Assembly: GCA_029204225.1 (NCBI GenBank)
Contig: CM055113.1
Coordinates: 24,773,571-24,837,570 of the forward strand
DNA from: Diphasiastrum complanatum
Lineage: Eukaryota; Streptophyta; Lycopodiopsida; Lycopodiales; Lycopodiaceae
Reading direction: 5' to 3'
Length of the DNA: 64,000 bases
This document shows, piece by piece, positions 46,927 to 58,247 of the stretch; within the stretch, counting starts at the first letter, position 1; the number at the start of each line of letters is the position of its first letter. Made by a program: the position numbers and the translations under genes. The notes beneath the pieces were generated by a model. That model saw only the letters and a list, made by a program, of their open reading frames with translations. It did not search any database and was not told the DNA's origin.

Positions 46927-47423
46927 CGGCAAAATCCTAAAAAAAGTCCAATTTTTTTGTCAAAGTCCAAATTAATTGATACTGTGTTATTAATGGCAAA
47001 GTGGAGCCACAATCCACACTCAAAGAAATCCCATAAGTAGAAGTGGGACTTTGTTCAAAGTGGATATAAGTGGTAAATGTCTAAGTGTTTAATGTCCCCT
47101 GGTACCAGCCCCTTTTCGGGCAAGGGGGAGCACTTGGATTTGTGGGCGGCTAGGCGGGGCATTTGGGGACGGGATCCCGAAACGCGGCTCACGGAAGGGG
47201 CCAAAGGCTCCATGATTTTGGTGCAACCTCTAAACCAGAAAGGTTAAGTTGCATCACGGTGCAACCTCTGAACCAGAAAGGTTAAGTTGTATCCGTTAAG
47301 GCCAACCGAATTCCTACACATTTATGTATCATTATATATAATTTGCTTAAGTTAAGTCCTCTACATGGCTCTTCAATTGCAAGTCATCCAGTTTTAGGAT
47401 AGAATGGAGCCATTTGACAGGGT
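46927..47423. other. Unassigned DNA with a 38-bp tandem duplication
   Basis: GC-rich around 47100-47210. GGTGCAACCTCTAAACCAGA... is repeated with a 38-bp period at 47220 and 47258. I see no coding potential. Confidence 0.55.
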
Positions 47424-47644
47424 CTCCTCATATTTTGTGATGAAGAACCAAAGCTTTGTAGCTATCTCATGCCATTTTGGATCCACACAATTTTTGCTTG
47501 TTATCTCTCTATCTTTCTCTCTCTAACTCATGTTGAGGCTAATGCTAATACACTGATATCTTGTACTTTTGCTCATTATTGATTTATTGCTATCATATTC
47601 TGATGTTTAGCATGCTAGATTGTGTTTAAGCCATATTTTGAACT

Positions 47645-48312
47645 AGGAGTCTTATAGGCTCCTTAATTTGGCTCACAATAACTAGACCTGACATAAGCTT
47701 TAGTGTTCATAAGTTGAGCCAGGCTATGCAAATTCCTACTATTTATCATTGGAAATAGCCAAGAGAGTACTTAGATGTACATCTTCAACTTTTGATTATG
47801 GTTTATTGTATAAAAGTGAAGATATTTCTATTGTTGGTTATTCAAACTTGGATTTTGCAAGTGATAGAGCAGATAGAAAATCTACAAGTGCTTATGTCAT
47901 ATATCTTGGAGGAAACTTGATATCTTGGCTTTCCAAAAAGCAAGATACTATGTTACTCCCATCGTGTGAAGCTGAGTATAAGGCACTCACTACAACAACA
48001 AAGGAAGTGCTTTCGATCAAGAGGTAACTAGTGGAGCTAAAGATAATCATGGAAGAGGACCTACCTATGATCATGTGTGACAACATTTCAGCCCAAGCCC
48101 TTGCCAACAACCCAATATTCCATGTAAGGAGCAAACACATCGAAGTTGCACATCACTTCGTGAGAGAGAAGCTCATTGGAGGGGAAATCTACTTGGAGCA
48201 CATCGACACATCATCTTGTATTGCTGATATGCTCACCAAATCTTTGAGCAAAAGTTCCTTCATCAAGAATAGAGCCAATCTTGGAGTAATACCAAGATCC
48301 ATGTTCAAGTAA
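47645..48312 (+). pseudogene. Copia RNase H, first tandem copy
   Basis: Starts in the conserved SLIGSLIWLTITRPD segment and continues through SNLDFASDRADRKSTSAYV (the first catalytic SDSD has become SNLD) and SCEAEYKAL to the C-terminal ADMLTKSLSKSSF. A stop near 48028 (RGNxTSG equivalent, TAA) and a shift near 47755 break the frame. Not functional. Confidence 0.85.
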
Positions 48313-48335
48313 ATATAGATTGTTTTTAGGAGGAG

Positions 48336-49012
48336 TGTTGAAATGGAAAAATAATCCATGTTGACTTTAGGCTTGCTACAAATATTGTACCATGCAAGTA
48401 TGTTGTTCATAAATGCAAAATGCCAAGTTTGGCCTAGATAAAACTCGAGCTACATGGATATGTCATATCTAGATTGATGAGTACAACTTGCATATAGTTT
48501 GTAGACATAGAATTAGCAAAATTATGCTTGTAGAAACTCGTGGCAATTCACATGCATTAATTGTAAGTGATCCATAGTGACATGCAAGGCATGCACAAAG
48601 TGTAATGGACACATGCATGATTATTTGTACATTTCTAGTTAGAACTAGCACACTTGGAAAAAGTTGGTAGAGTTTCATGCATGAGAAGTGACAAATGTCA
48701 CATAGACTCTAGTTTTCACTTTGGATGTAATTAAATGATGGATGGATGTGGTTCTACAGTGAGCTACCTCAAACTCCATAAATATGTGTAGCCCTCCTCA
48801 TATTTCGTGATGAAGAACCAAAGCTTTGTAGCTATCTCATGCCATTTTGGATCCACACAATTTTTGCCTGTTATCTCTCTACCTTTCTCTCTCTAACTCG
48901 TGTTGAGGCTAATGCTAATACACTGATATCTTGTGCTTTTGCTCATTATTGATTTATTGCTATCATATTCTGATGCTTAGCATGCTAGATTGTGATTAAG
49001 CCATATCTTTTG
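48336..49012 (+). repeat. Copia element 6 LTR, truncated at its 3' end
   Basis: Begins TGTTGAAATGG after the tract TTTTTAGGAGGAG and matches 49708-50385. It lacks the last roughly 115 bp of the full LTR. Confidence 0.87.
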
Positions 49013-49016
49013 AACT

Positions 49017-49690
49017 AGGAGTCTTATAGGCTCCTTAATTTGGCTCACAATAACTAGACCTGACATAAGCTTTCGTGTTCATAAGTTGAGCCAAGCTATG
49101 CAAATTCCTAATATTTATCATTGGAAAATGGCCAAGAGAGTACTTAGATATATATCTTCAACTTTGATTATGGTTTATTGTATAAAAGTGAAGATATTTC
49201 TAATGTTGGTTATTCAAACTTGGATTTTGCAAGTGATAGAGCAGATAGAAAATCTACAAGTGCTTATGTCATATATCTTGGAGGAAACTTGATATCTTGG
49301 CTTTCCAAAAAGCAAGATACTATGTTACTCTCATCGTGTGAAGCTGAGTATAAGGCACTCACTACAACAACAAAGGAAGTGCTTTCGATCAAGAGGTTAC
49401 TAGTGGAGCTAAAGATAATCATGGAAGAGGGCCTACCTATGATAATGTGTGACAACATTTCAGCCCAAGCCCTTGCCAACAACCCAATATTCCATGCAAG
49501 GAGCAAACACATCGAAGTTGCACATCACTTCGTGAGAGAGAAGCTCATTGGAGGGGAAATCTACTTGGAGCACATCGACACATCATCTTGTATTGCTGAT
49601 ATGCTCACCAAATCTTTGAGCAAAAGTTCCTTCATCAAGAATAGAGCCAATCTTGGAGTAATACCAAGATCCCTGTTCAAGTCAATATAG
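49017..49690 (+). pseudogene. Copia RNase H, second tandem copy
   Basis: Nearly identical to 47645-48312 but open from 49178 to 49690 (170 residues) to the normal end PRSLFKSI. The catalytic SDSD is again SNLD, so both copies share an inactivating change that predates the duplication. A frameshift lies near 49165. Confidence 0.87.
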
Positions 49691-49707
49691 ATTGTTTTTA
49701 GGAGGAG

Positions 49708-50499
49708 TGTTGAAATGAAAAAATAATCCATCTTGACTTTAGGCTTGCTACAAATATTGTACCATGCAAGTATGTTGTTCATAAATGCAAAATGCCAAGT
49801 TTGGCCTAGATAGAACTCGAGCTACATGGATATGTCATATCTAGATTGATGAGTACAACTTGCATATAGTTTGTAGACATAGAATTAGCAAAATTATGCT
49901 TGTAGAAACTCGTGGCAATTCACATGCATCAATTGTAAGTGATCCATAATGACATGCAAGGCATGCACAAAGTGTAATGGACACATGCATGATTATTTGT
50001 ACATTTCTAGTTAGAACTAGCACACTTGGAAAAAGTTGGTAGAGTTTCATGCATGAGAAGTGACAAATGTCACATAGACTCTAGTTTTCACTTTGGATGT
50101 CATTAAATGATGGATGGATGTGGTTCTACCTTGAGCTACCTCAAACTCCATAAATATGTGTAGCTCTCCTCATATTTTGTGATGAAGAACCAAAGCTTTG
50201 TAGATATCTCATGCCATTTTGGATCCACACAATTTTTGCTTGTTATCTCTCTATCTTTCTCTCTCTAACTCGTGTTGAGGCTAATGCTAATACACTGATA
50301 TCTTTTACTTTTGCTCATTATTGATTTATTGCTATCATATTCTGATGCTTATCATGCTAGATTGTGATTAAGCCATATCTTCTTAACTAGATCTTGTTAG
50401 AATCAGGTTATTGTGCTAATCACAAAGCTTAATTAGATCCATCAGATCCATCATACTTGTGGGCATTCCCCACATGTGTGAAATCTGAAAATTTTGTCA
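49708..50499 (+). repeat. Copia element 6 LTR, complete
   Basis: 792 bp, TGTTGAAATG...ATTTTGTCA, similar to the LTR at 61304-62096 (793 bp). The ends are set by where the two copies diverge. The minus-strand 103-codon frame at 50429-50740 overlaps this LTR end. Confidence 0.85.
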
Positions 50500-52640
50500 A
50501 ATGGGAGAACCTTGGCCACCGCTCCCAAGGTGTGAAGATCCCTAAAGTCTCCTGTAGCTCCTTAGCAGCCTCCCGTTGTTGTTTGACACGATTTGGATTT
50601 TCTAAGAATCTTTTTTTCACAAACTTCAAGTCTTCCTTGTGCTTTGATTCGGATGGTTTTTTTCGTTTTGAGATATATATGGCTTCAAGATATACTTTAA
50701 CTTCACTACATTCATGTGGTCTAACTTTCACTCTCAACACATTTCTCAGATAACTAAATTATGTTCATTGGATGCGGGTATCATAGTCTCAATCCCATGC
50801 ATCGTAGTCACACGAGTCTGATTGCGACGTCAATGGCCAGGACGAGGATGACTCAGCTGGATCTAATTATAATTAGGTATAATTCAATAATCCAATTTGT
50901 AATATATCTCTGTACTTGGAGCATTTATGTATGGATATATATTCGTTAAATTTAAGTTTCCTTCATCAATTTTTAAGTGATTATAATATAACTCAAATAA
51001 ATTTTGCAAATTTTTTTATTAACAATAATGAATGAACAAATGATTTTGCTTACCAACTTCATAAGAAGTGGTGCAAAAGAATGGAGTCCATTTTTAGGGC
51101 AGATTGGAGCAAGTAAACCGGTCCATTCGGTCCTAAAAAAAAAAAATTATTTTTAACCCTCAGAACAAGGTAAACTTTTGATAGAGATATAGCAAGGGAT
51201 ACCCCTCGGTATAATCCTCAGAATAGAGAGGCTCACCAATAGCTTGTTGGGAGGGATATACCGAGGGGCCTCGGTGTATGTCTCAGTATACGCATGCTAT
51301 AAACAACACAAAAATGAGGTGAAGAAGCCTCGATTACCGAGGCAATTATCGAGGATCTCGTACTGAGAGGCATACGATGTTTTCTCAAAAAAAAAAATCT
51401 TCATAAAAGTTTTGGTAATAGGGTGGTAAAATCCTCCAGAATGTTGTAGTGAGAGATATCTTCCATAAACATGAATGAGAGAAGAATGAGAAAGATGGGT
51501 TCGTCCCTCACTTGTAGCCTATTGCCCTATTTGGATCCTGTTACACAAGCTTATCAACTTATGGAAGTTTCTAGAGCTCTTCCAAACCCTAGATCTAACA
51601 ATAATAGATTCAATGTATGTAATGAACCAATATCAAGAGGTCTACATGCGACCTTGTCAACATGCCTAAGCTTTCAAAAATAATAAACTCACTATTCTTA
51701 GACCTTATTAACTTTATAAAGTCTATCTTTAAAATAAAAATGCATATTGGCCTCAAATTCAAATGAACTCAACATGACTAAACTAAACTAGTTGATATTT
51801 TTATTTGATTCTCCATGAACAAAATTTGAATTTCACATCTTGAAGAATCAATCATTCCATTGAATTTCTATTGAACTTTAGCCATGCTTCTGGACTCCCT
51901 GACTAAAACTACAAATCAAACAGAGTGAAGTTTAAATCAGTTATAATATCTTTCTCGTTGGAATTACAATTACCTCAAACGAGTCCTTTTTTTGATCTTG
52001 TGAAACCATTGAAACAATAGCCATGTAGTTCAAAGTTCAACGGAAATGGAAATTGTCATGAATGTGTTAGATTTCTTATGCTCAGTCTTAAACAAATCGT
52101 TCAAGTAATGAGCATCCTGAAAAACCGAAGGCCGACTATATATATAGCGGGCCTTCACATTTTTTCCCTTTGAGTTTTTTTGTGTCTTAAAACGTTTTTA
52201 AGACACCTTCGTTTTTTTTGCCTTTTTCACACCTTCGCAAAAAATGCGACACAGTGGCCATAACAAATATCCTAAGGGCGGTTACCAACCTTTGTACATA
52301 TACAAAACTAGACTAAATGGTAGTTAAGGCTTATAAGATATTTGTCTCTCGACACTTGTAAATATATATACTAGCTGAATCAAGCCATGTAAGTGTTCTT
52401 TTTCAATTAGAGTTATTTGTAGTCAGCGTTATCACGCTCAGCAAACTGAAGTTATTACTTCAAGCCATTGTAATCACTGTTGATATTAATCAGAGTGCAA
52501 TTTTTGTCTCACTACTATATTGTTCATTTGAGCAATTTGTATGAATCATTCTTCTTGAATATTTCTGCTGCTAACTATTGCGTTTCCGTTCCTACACACC
52601 TACGCTCAAGGCTTTGAGCTTCCATTGTCGGTCATCCCCA
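50500..52640. other. Unassigned DNA; the right part probably holds the 5' LTR of copia element 7
   Basis: A minus-strand frame (50429-50740) is lysine-rich (KHKEDLKFVKKRFLENPNRV) and not recognised. Near 51180-51390 there are several CCGAGG/CCTCGGT motifs. From about 52060 the DNA is probably LTR: it has a TATATATA stretch near 52137 and ends at the primer-binding site at 52653. I could not fix the LTR start, because no second copy is present. Confidence 0.45.
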
Positions 52641-52652
52641 CGTTTTATGACA

Positions 52653-52664
52653 TGGTATCAGAGC
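52653..52664 (+). promoter_or_regulatory. Primer-binding site of copia element 7
   Basis: TGGTATCAGAGC directly after TTTTATGACA, the presumed 5' LTR end. Confidence 0.85.
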
Positions 52665-52796
52665 AGGCATTTCAGTAATCTGCATTTCTACTGCGGATTA
52701 TTAGTCTTATTTCTATCAAGACGTCTTTCTAGCAAACGCACAACCAACAATATTCCGACAATAGTTGTTTCTAACAACAATCTCGTTCAACCAGAA

Positions 52797-54485
52797 TGGA
52801 TCCATCATCTAGTTCACCTCTCATCGACAAAGTCGATGGCTCGGGAAATTCAAAGTGAAGGTTATACTTTTAGCCAAAGAACTATGGGACATCGTTGATG
52901 ACACAGAGCTCAAACCAGAAGGAGATGCAACCAGCATCACCAAGTGGAGACTGAGGGATGGCAAAGCATTTGCCATGATCACCCTCAACATCAAAGATAC
53001 TCAGATCAGCCACATACGTACTACTCAAACTGCTAAGGATGCATGGGACATCCTAGCAACTCTCTATGACATCAGAGACGTTACTTCCAAGCTTCATCTC
53101 AGGAAGAAATTCTTCACCCTCAAAATGTCTGATGCAGATAGTGTTTTGAGTCATTTCAACACCTTAAAAAATCTTATGAAACAATTGACTGCAACTGGCT
53201 CAGTCATAGAAGATTCTGATGCACTCATGACTCTATTATCAAGTCTACCTGAAGCCTACTAAAATTGGGTAATGGCAATTTCTATCCAGGAGCACCTCAC
53301 TCTATAAAGAGTAATGTCGCTACTCCTACAAGAGGAGATCAGAAGATCAGCATTCTCCTTAAGCTCAAGATCAGATCCTCAAGCCCTATATTCAAAAAAT
53401 CAAAAGTTTAGATCCAAGATATCTACAAAGTCAGGCTATACTGACAAGAAGAACAACATGCAGTCTGGACCAAATTCCGGTTTAGGATTGAATTCAAGCT
53501 CTTCATCATTCCAACCAACGCAAAAACTTTTCTGCAGATACTGTAAGAGGACTGGCCACGAAATCAAGGACTGCCGAACTTTGAAATACAACAACGAAAA
53601 GAAGAAACAGTTGATTCAGAAGCGGCTATCTTTGCTACTCTTCTGAATCAACTGATATGCTGTGGCATTTCAGACTTGGCCATCTTAACTTCAACAGTAT
53701 TCAACAAATGTCAACTCAAACTCTAGTACAAGATATGTCTTTTATTAACAAGCCAACTTCTCTATGCCAAAGCTGTATTATCAACAAGCATGTAAGAAGT
53801 CCCTTCATTTCAGACTCAGTCAATACATCCAAGGTCTTGCTTGACCTTGTACATAGCGACATTTGTGACCCGATGCAGACTACTTCCACAAGGGGAGTTC
53901 TCTATTTTCTAATCTTCATTGACGACTTCTCTTGAAGGATTGCTACCTACTATATGAAGAACAAATCCGAAGCATTTAAGTTCTTCAAGCAGTTCAAGGC
54001 ATCTGCAGAAAATCAGACTCAAAGGAAGATCAAAGCTCTACACACAGATGGAAGGGGAGGGTATATCTCCACAGAATTCAAGGAGTTTTGCAAGGCCAGT
54101 GGAACACATCAACAATATACAACCAGCTACTCACCTCAGTCCAATGGTATAGCTGAACGGAAGAATCAGACACTCATCAAAAGTGCCAAGAGCGTGATGA
54201 CCCATGCCTCTCTTCCAAAGAAATTCTGGGTAGAAGCTGTCACTATAGCTGCCTATTTGCAGAATTGATCCATCACCAAAGCCCTGAATGGCAAGACACT
54301 TCATGAGGTGTGGACATGATCGAAACCATCACTTAGAAATATTCGAGTGTTTGGATGCATCGCTTTCGCTCAGATCCCTGAAGATCTAAGAAGAAAGCTG
54401 GATGATAAGAGCAGGAAAACGATCTTCATCGGCTATTCCCCAGACCACAAGGCATACAAGCTCTACAATTTGGATACATTTGCTT
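52797..54485 (+). pseudogene. Copia element 7 Gag to integrase, truncated
   Basis: Gag begins MDPSSSSPLIDKVDGSGN (52797) and continues after a frameshift at 52855-53262 (LAKELWDIVDDTELKPEG) and 53314-53646 with the knuckle CRYCKRTGHEIKDC. The protease is missing: the frame passes straight to MLWHFRLGHLNFNS (53657). Integrase reads LVHSDICDPM, LHTDGRGGYIS and NGIAERKN in frames 53657-54268, with stops near 53935 and 54268; the GYSPDHKAYKLYNL segment ends it at 54480. RT, RNase H and the 3' LTR are absent. The cut at 54480 is exactly where the chitinase block B begins. Confidence 0.88.
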
Positions 54486-54952
54486 AGGATCATGCAAAAG
54501 GTAATAAATAGCTTTTGCTTTTTGCTCATGCAATTTGCACTTCGTCATACTAATTTTGAAATGGCAACAATGCATGCTACTTTAGTAGCCCTCAATTGAT
54601 GATGGTTCAGCCTTAAAAATTAAGACCACTACCACATATTAATATCCTTTAACATTGACTTTGTATCAAACTCCCTGGTTGACCAACCTCAACACATAGT
54701 ATTTATTGCCTTTGCAAGGCAAGGCCAAAAAGCAATGAGGTAAAGGTGATGTTGCCCAAGTTGGGTAACTAGCATTTAACCAATTGGGAAATGCAGATTC
54801 ATTCACGTAAGGTGAACTTGGTGCATATTTCTTTATGGGAGTTTCAACACGCCCCCTATAATAATGGATAGACTAAGTCAAGCAACTGACTTAGTTGCTC
54901 TGTTCCACAACATTACACGCGAATTCCTCTGCCCCAAGTCTTCACGAGCCCA

Positions 54953-54963
54953 TATAAATAAAA
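54953..54963 (+). promoter_or_regulatory. Putative TATA box of GH18 gene B
   Basis: TATAAATAAAA in GAGCCCATATAAATAAAATG, about 230 bp before the start codon. Copy A keeps it; copy C lacks the whole segment. A second TATATATA-like site (55092-55098) is closer to the start. Confidence 0.5.
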
Positions 54964-55184
54964 TGTGCTCTTCCCTACTGTCATTCACAAATTCCCAAGC
55001 ATAATTGCACTGCACTGCACTGCTCTGCTCCATCTCATAATTCATATCCCCTCGTCGTCTCATCTGTGAGCCCACAATTCGTCAACATACCATATATACA
55101 TACAGCACTACTCTAGTAAAGGCTGATTCAGAAATTATTCCGATGGCACAGAGGCGAGGAATTCAACTTCCCCGGGTTTCAGCT

Positions 55185-56099
55185 ATGCAACCTGTGCTGC
55201 TGATGATACTATGTATGATGGCCATCAACGCGGCCTATGCGCTCAGACAGTTCCCTGGGGCAGGAGGTCGTGCACTCCTCCAATCCAGCCACGGCAACCT
55301 CATCGTAGATTACATTGGCGCCTCTGGAGCATCAGACCTACAGTTCACGGATCTCCCTATCTCTGCCTCCCTACAATACATCTTACCGCTGTCCTTCGCC
55401 ATCGATGCAGACGCATCGGGCAACACTCAGAATGGTAACTTCAATGCCTTTTGGGCTTCCAGTCTCACTCCTCAGTCTGCACAGAGCTTCAAACAGAGCA
55501 ATCCCAACGTCAAGCTTCTTGTCAGCCTCGCAGGCTTCTCCCAATTCCTCTCAGACGGCACCACCAGGAATGTCGACTGGTACGACCCCCCCAGCACCGA
55601 CACTTGGATCAGCAATGCAGTCAGCTCCATCTCCAACCTCGTCTCTCAGTACTCGCTGGACGGCGTCGACGTCGACTACGAGAACTTCCCCACCTCTGCC
55701 ACCTTCACCACGTGCATCGGTGGTCTCATCTCCCAGCTCAAGAGCTCTGGAACTATTTCCATAGCCTCCATTGCCCCTTTTGGAGCCACTATCTCCATCT
55801 ACGCAGACCTCTTTGCCAACTTCGGCTCCTCCATAGACTACGTGAACTATCAGTTCTATGCTGATGGCTTGGCATCGCAATCCGACTTCATAAGCAGATA
55901 CAACACTGTGGCTGGCAGCTTCGATGCTAGCAAGCTGCTACCTAGCGTGGAGGCGGCTGGCCGAGGACTGCAGGGATCCGACTTCATTGGAGCCGCCCAG
56001 CAGTTGACCATCCCAGGCATCATGATCTTCAACGTGGACAATGACAAAGGAAGTGGCTTCAGCACGGAGCAGGCCGTGGCTTCTTTTCTCTCTACCTAA
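55185..56099 (+). CDS. Secreted GH18 chitinase-like protein (chitinase 2/TBC-1 type), copy B
   Basis: 304 residues, intronless. Residues 1-19 (MQPVLLMILCMMAINAAYA) form a signal peptide, so the protein is probably secreted or vacuolar. The GH18 barrel follows: start VDYIGASG (41-48), strand KLLVSLAGFS (110-119), catalytic DxxDxDxE as DGVDVDYE with acid E166, ISIASIAPFG (191-200), VNYQFYADG (220-228) and GIMIFNVDND (278-287). Plant members of this group hydrolyse chitin or serve as lectin/storage-like relatives. The catalytic residues favour activity, while the usual tryptophan near the last strand is replaced (FNVDN). I chose this ATG because it begins the signal peptide and is the only one preserved in all copies; an upstream in-frame ATG at 55143 is lost in copies A and C. 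Confidence 0.93.
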   Translation: MQPVLLMILCMMAINAAYALRQFPGAGGRALLQSSHGNLIVDYIGASGASDLQFTDLPISASLQYILPLSFAIDADASGNTQNGNFNAFWASSLTPQSAQSFKQSNPNVKLLVSLAGFSQFLSDGTTRNVDWYDPPSTDTWISNAVSSISNLVSQYSLDGVDVDYENFPTSATFTTCIGGLISQLKSSGTISIASIAPFGATISIYADLFANFGSSIDYVNYQFYADGLASQSDFISRYNTVAGSFDASKLLPSVEAAGRGLQGSDFIGAAQQLTIPGIMIFNVDNDKGSGFSTEQAVASFLST

Positions 56100-57207
56100 G
56101 CTAAATATTGAAAGAGCCGGAATGACATTGCCACTTGCCATGCGTTTACACTAACCGATGCGTGCTCCGCATATTGGAGTTTGGTGTTGGATAATGCCAA
56201 CAATATGTACTCCTGCTCAATCAGAAGATTCATACGGCATCCATTCATTCATTCTTGTCAACGATGTCCACCAGAGTGTTGGCCTCAAGGCATTGGAGTG
56301 CATCGCACTCACAATTTTTTTTCCAAATAAGTTGTGCTTGTCGCCCAGAAACGTACCCTGAAAAGCTCGACCTATAAGCAATGCTAGAGGCGAATTTCCT
56401 ACTTCATGTTGGTTTTCCACGTTCATAATTTATATGAAGGTTTATGCAATCATGCCCTCAAATGATTTTATTGTTATATCTTCGTTCCAGAACATTAACA
56501 ATATAGTGTTAGGAAACATAACAGAATTTGCACATGACATTACATTCCAATTCATCTACATCTACATAGATTTGTTGCATTACCACTACAGATCAGAAAA
56601 CACTCTATGCAACATCTTATAATATATGGCTAACACACAAAATAAGCTCAAAATCTTACAAATATTTTATCTGATTCCGAAAAACAGTAACATTCAAAGG
56701 ATGTTGATCGCTATTAACTTCTATCATCGCCAACATCCACGAACTACCAATTTGTTTGCAGATCATTCACGATCCACGTTCATTCTTTCTTGCCATAAAA
56801 TCATCACATACACAACCAGCATTCAATTGTATACCTATGATCCTTTTGTAGTCCACAAATTAAAAATACTTCTGCAGACGGGAAATTTGAAAGAGTCATT
56901 CCTACTGTGCTTGATTGAAGTTCAAGCCCCAAATGTTGATAAAGTAATTTGCTAATTAGAAGTCGTGACGTTGTCCATATCTTAGTTGTCTAGTCTGCAT
57001 TTTATATATGAATTTCTAATTGACTTCTATTCTAGCAATAAGTCCCATGTTGGAAGGCAGGGATAGGTTTTCTTCTATGCTCTCTCCTAAATGTGGCTTG
57101 ACCAGTTATTCTATGAGTTTTGGTTTCTTCATATCTTAATGTTCACTTTTACATTTCTCGACTATTAAGAATGCAAAACTTATTCACCTTCTCCCTAAAG
57201 GTTAACT
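56100..57207. other. 3' flank of GH18 gene B and spacer to gene C
   Basis: Homologous to 34110-34968 (reverse) as far as 57058. The 109-codon frame 56626-56955 has a counterpart in copy A, but with in-frame differences and no domain. The last 150 bp (57059-57207) are unique and now lie upstream of gene C. Confidence 0.55.
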
Positions 57208-57332
57208 CGTCTCATCTGTGAGCCCACAATTCGTCAACATACCATACATACATACAACACTACTCTAGTAAAGGCTGATTCAGAAATTATTCCGATGGCA
57301 CAAAGGCGAGGAATTCACCCCGGGTTTCAGCT

Positions 57333-58247
57333 ATGCAACCTGTGCTGCTGATGATACTATGTATGATGGCCATCAACGCGGCCTATGCGCTCAGACAGTT
57401 CCCTGGGGCAGGAGGTCGTGCACTCCTCCAATCCAGCCACGGCAACCTCATCGTAGATTACATTGGCGCCTCTGGAGCATCAGACCTACAGTTCACGGAT
57501 CTCCCTATCTCTGCCTCCCTACAATACATCTTACCGCTGTCCTTCGCCATCGATGCAGACGCATCGGGCAACACTCAGAATGGTAACTTCAATGCCTTTT
57601 GGGCTTCCAGTCTCACTCCTCAGTCTGCACAGAGCTTCAAACAGAGCAATCCCAACGTCAAGCTTCTTGTCAGCCTCGCAGGCTTCTCCCAATTCCTCTC
57701 AGACGGCACCACCAGGAATGTCGACTGGTACGACCCCCCCAGCACCGACACTTGGATCAGCAATGCAGTCAGCTCCATCTCCAACCTCGTCTCTCAGTAC
57801 TCGCTGGACGGCGTCGACGTCGACTACGAGAACTTCCCCACCTCTGCCACCTTCACCACGTGCATCGGTGGTCTCATCTCCCAGCTCAAGAGCTCTGGAA
57901 CTATTTCCATAGCCTCCATTGCCCCTTTTGGAGCCACTATCTCCATCTACGCAGACCTCTTTGCCAACTTCGGCTCCTCCATAGACTACGTGAACTATCA
58001 GTTCTATGCTGATGGCTTGGCATCGCAATCCGACTTCATAAGCAGATACAACACTGTGGCTGGCAGCTTCGATGCTAGCAAGCTGCTACCTAGCGTGGAG
58101 GCGGCTGGCCGAGGACTGCAGGGATCCGACTTCATTGGAGCCGCCCAGCAGTTGACCATCCCAGGCATCATGATCTTCAACGTGGACAATGACAAAGGAA
58201 GTGGCTTCAGCACGGAGCAGGCCGTGGCTTCTTTTCTCTCTACCTAA
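57333..58247 (+). CDS. Secreted GH18 chitinase-like protein, copy C
   Basis: The 304-residue protein is the same as copy B, and I saw no nucleotide difference across the 915-bp coding region. It is a direct tandem copy about 2.15 kb downstream. Catalytic DGVDVDYE and the signal peptide are intact. The homology with B begins only near 57208, so the upstream segment with the TATA box is missing and replaced by unrelated DNA. A 4-base deletion in the upstream leader (near 57322) puts the upstream ATG at 57295 out of frame. The protein should be active if the gene is transcribed; expression is doubtful. Confidence 0.9.
   Translation: MQPVLLMILCMMAINAAYALRQFPGAGGRALLQSSHGNLIVDYIGASGASDLQFTDLPISASLQYILPLSFAIDADASGNTQNGNFNAFWASSLTPQSAQSFKQSNPNVKLLVSLAGFSQFLSDGTTRNVDWYDPPSTDTWISNAVSSISNLVSQYSLDGVDVDYENFPTSATFTTCIGGLISQLKSSGTISIASIAPFGATISIYADLFANFGSSIDYVNYQFYADGLASQSDFISRYNTVAGSFDASKLLPSVEAAGRGLQGSDFIGAAQQLTIPGIMIFNVDNDKGSGFSTEQAVASFLST

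Larger units (their letters stand above)
47424..50499 (+). mobile_element. Copia element 6, tandemly duplicated LTR-RNase H remnant
   Basis: The order is LTR 3' part (47424-47644), RNase H (47645-48312), LTR (48336-49012, end missing), RNase H (49017-49690), full LTR (49708-50499, 792 bp). The same abnormal LTR-to-RNase H junction (AACTAG|GAGTCTTATAGG) occurs at 47641 and 49013, giving a repeat period of 1372 bp. Everything from Gag to RT is missing. Confidence 0.9.
54480..57058 (+). repeat. Chitinase block, copy B (inverted repeat of copy A)
   Basis: About 2.6 kb matching 36775-34110 in reverse complement: upstream flank, promoter, GH18 gene, 3' flank. It diverges from copy A at 57058 (GTTGGAAGG|CAGGG). 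Confidence 0.9.

Noticed and set aside
50429..50740. 103-codon lysine-rich minus-strand frame
   Set aside because: It overlaps the end of a copia LTR and has no second copy or domain. I mention it in the spacer entry but do not call it a gene.
55143..55184. Upstream start for GH18 gene B (14 extra residues)
   Set aside because: The ATG is mutated to ATA in copy A and out of frame in copy C, while the MQPV start begins a standard signal peptide in all copies.
55211..56141. Additional open frames of 75-149 codons on both strands inside the GH18 genes
   Set aside because: They are out-of-frame shadows of the GC-rich chitinase coding sequence. They recur in each copy because the DNA is duplicated, not because they are conserved proteins.
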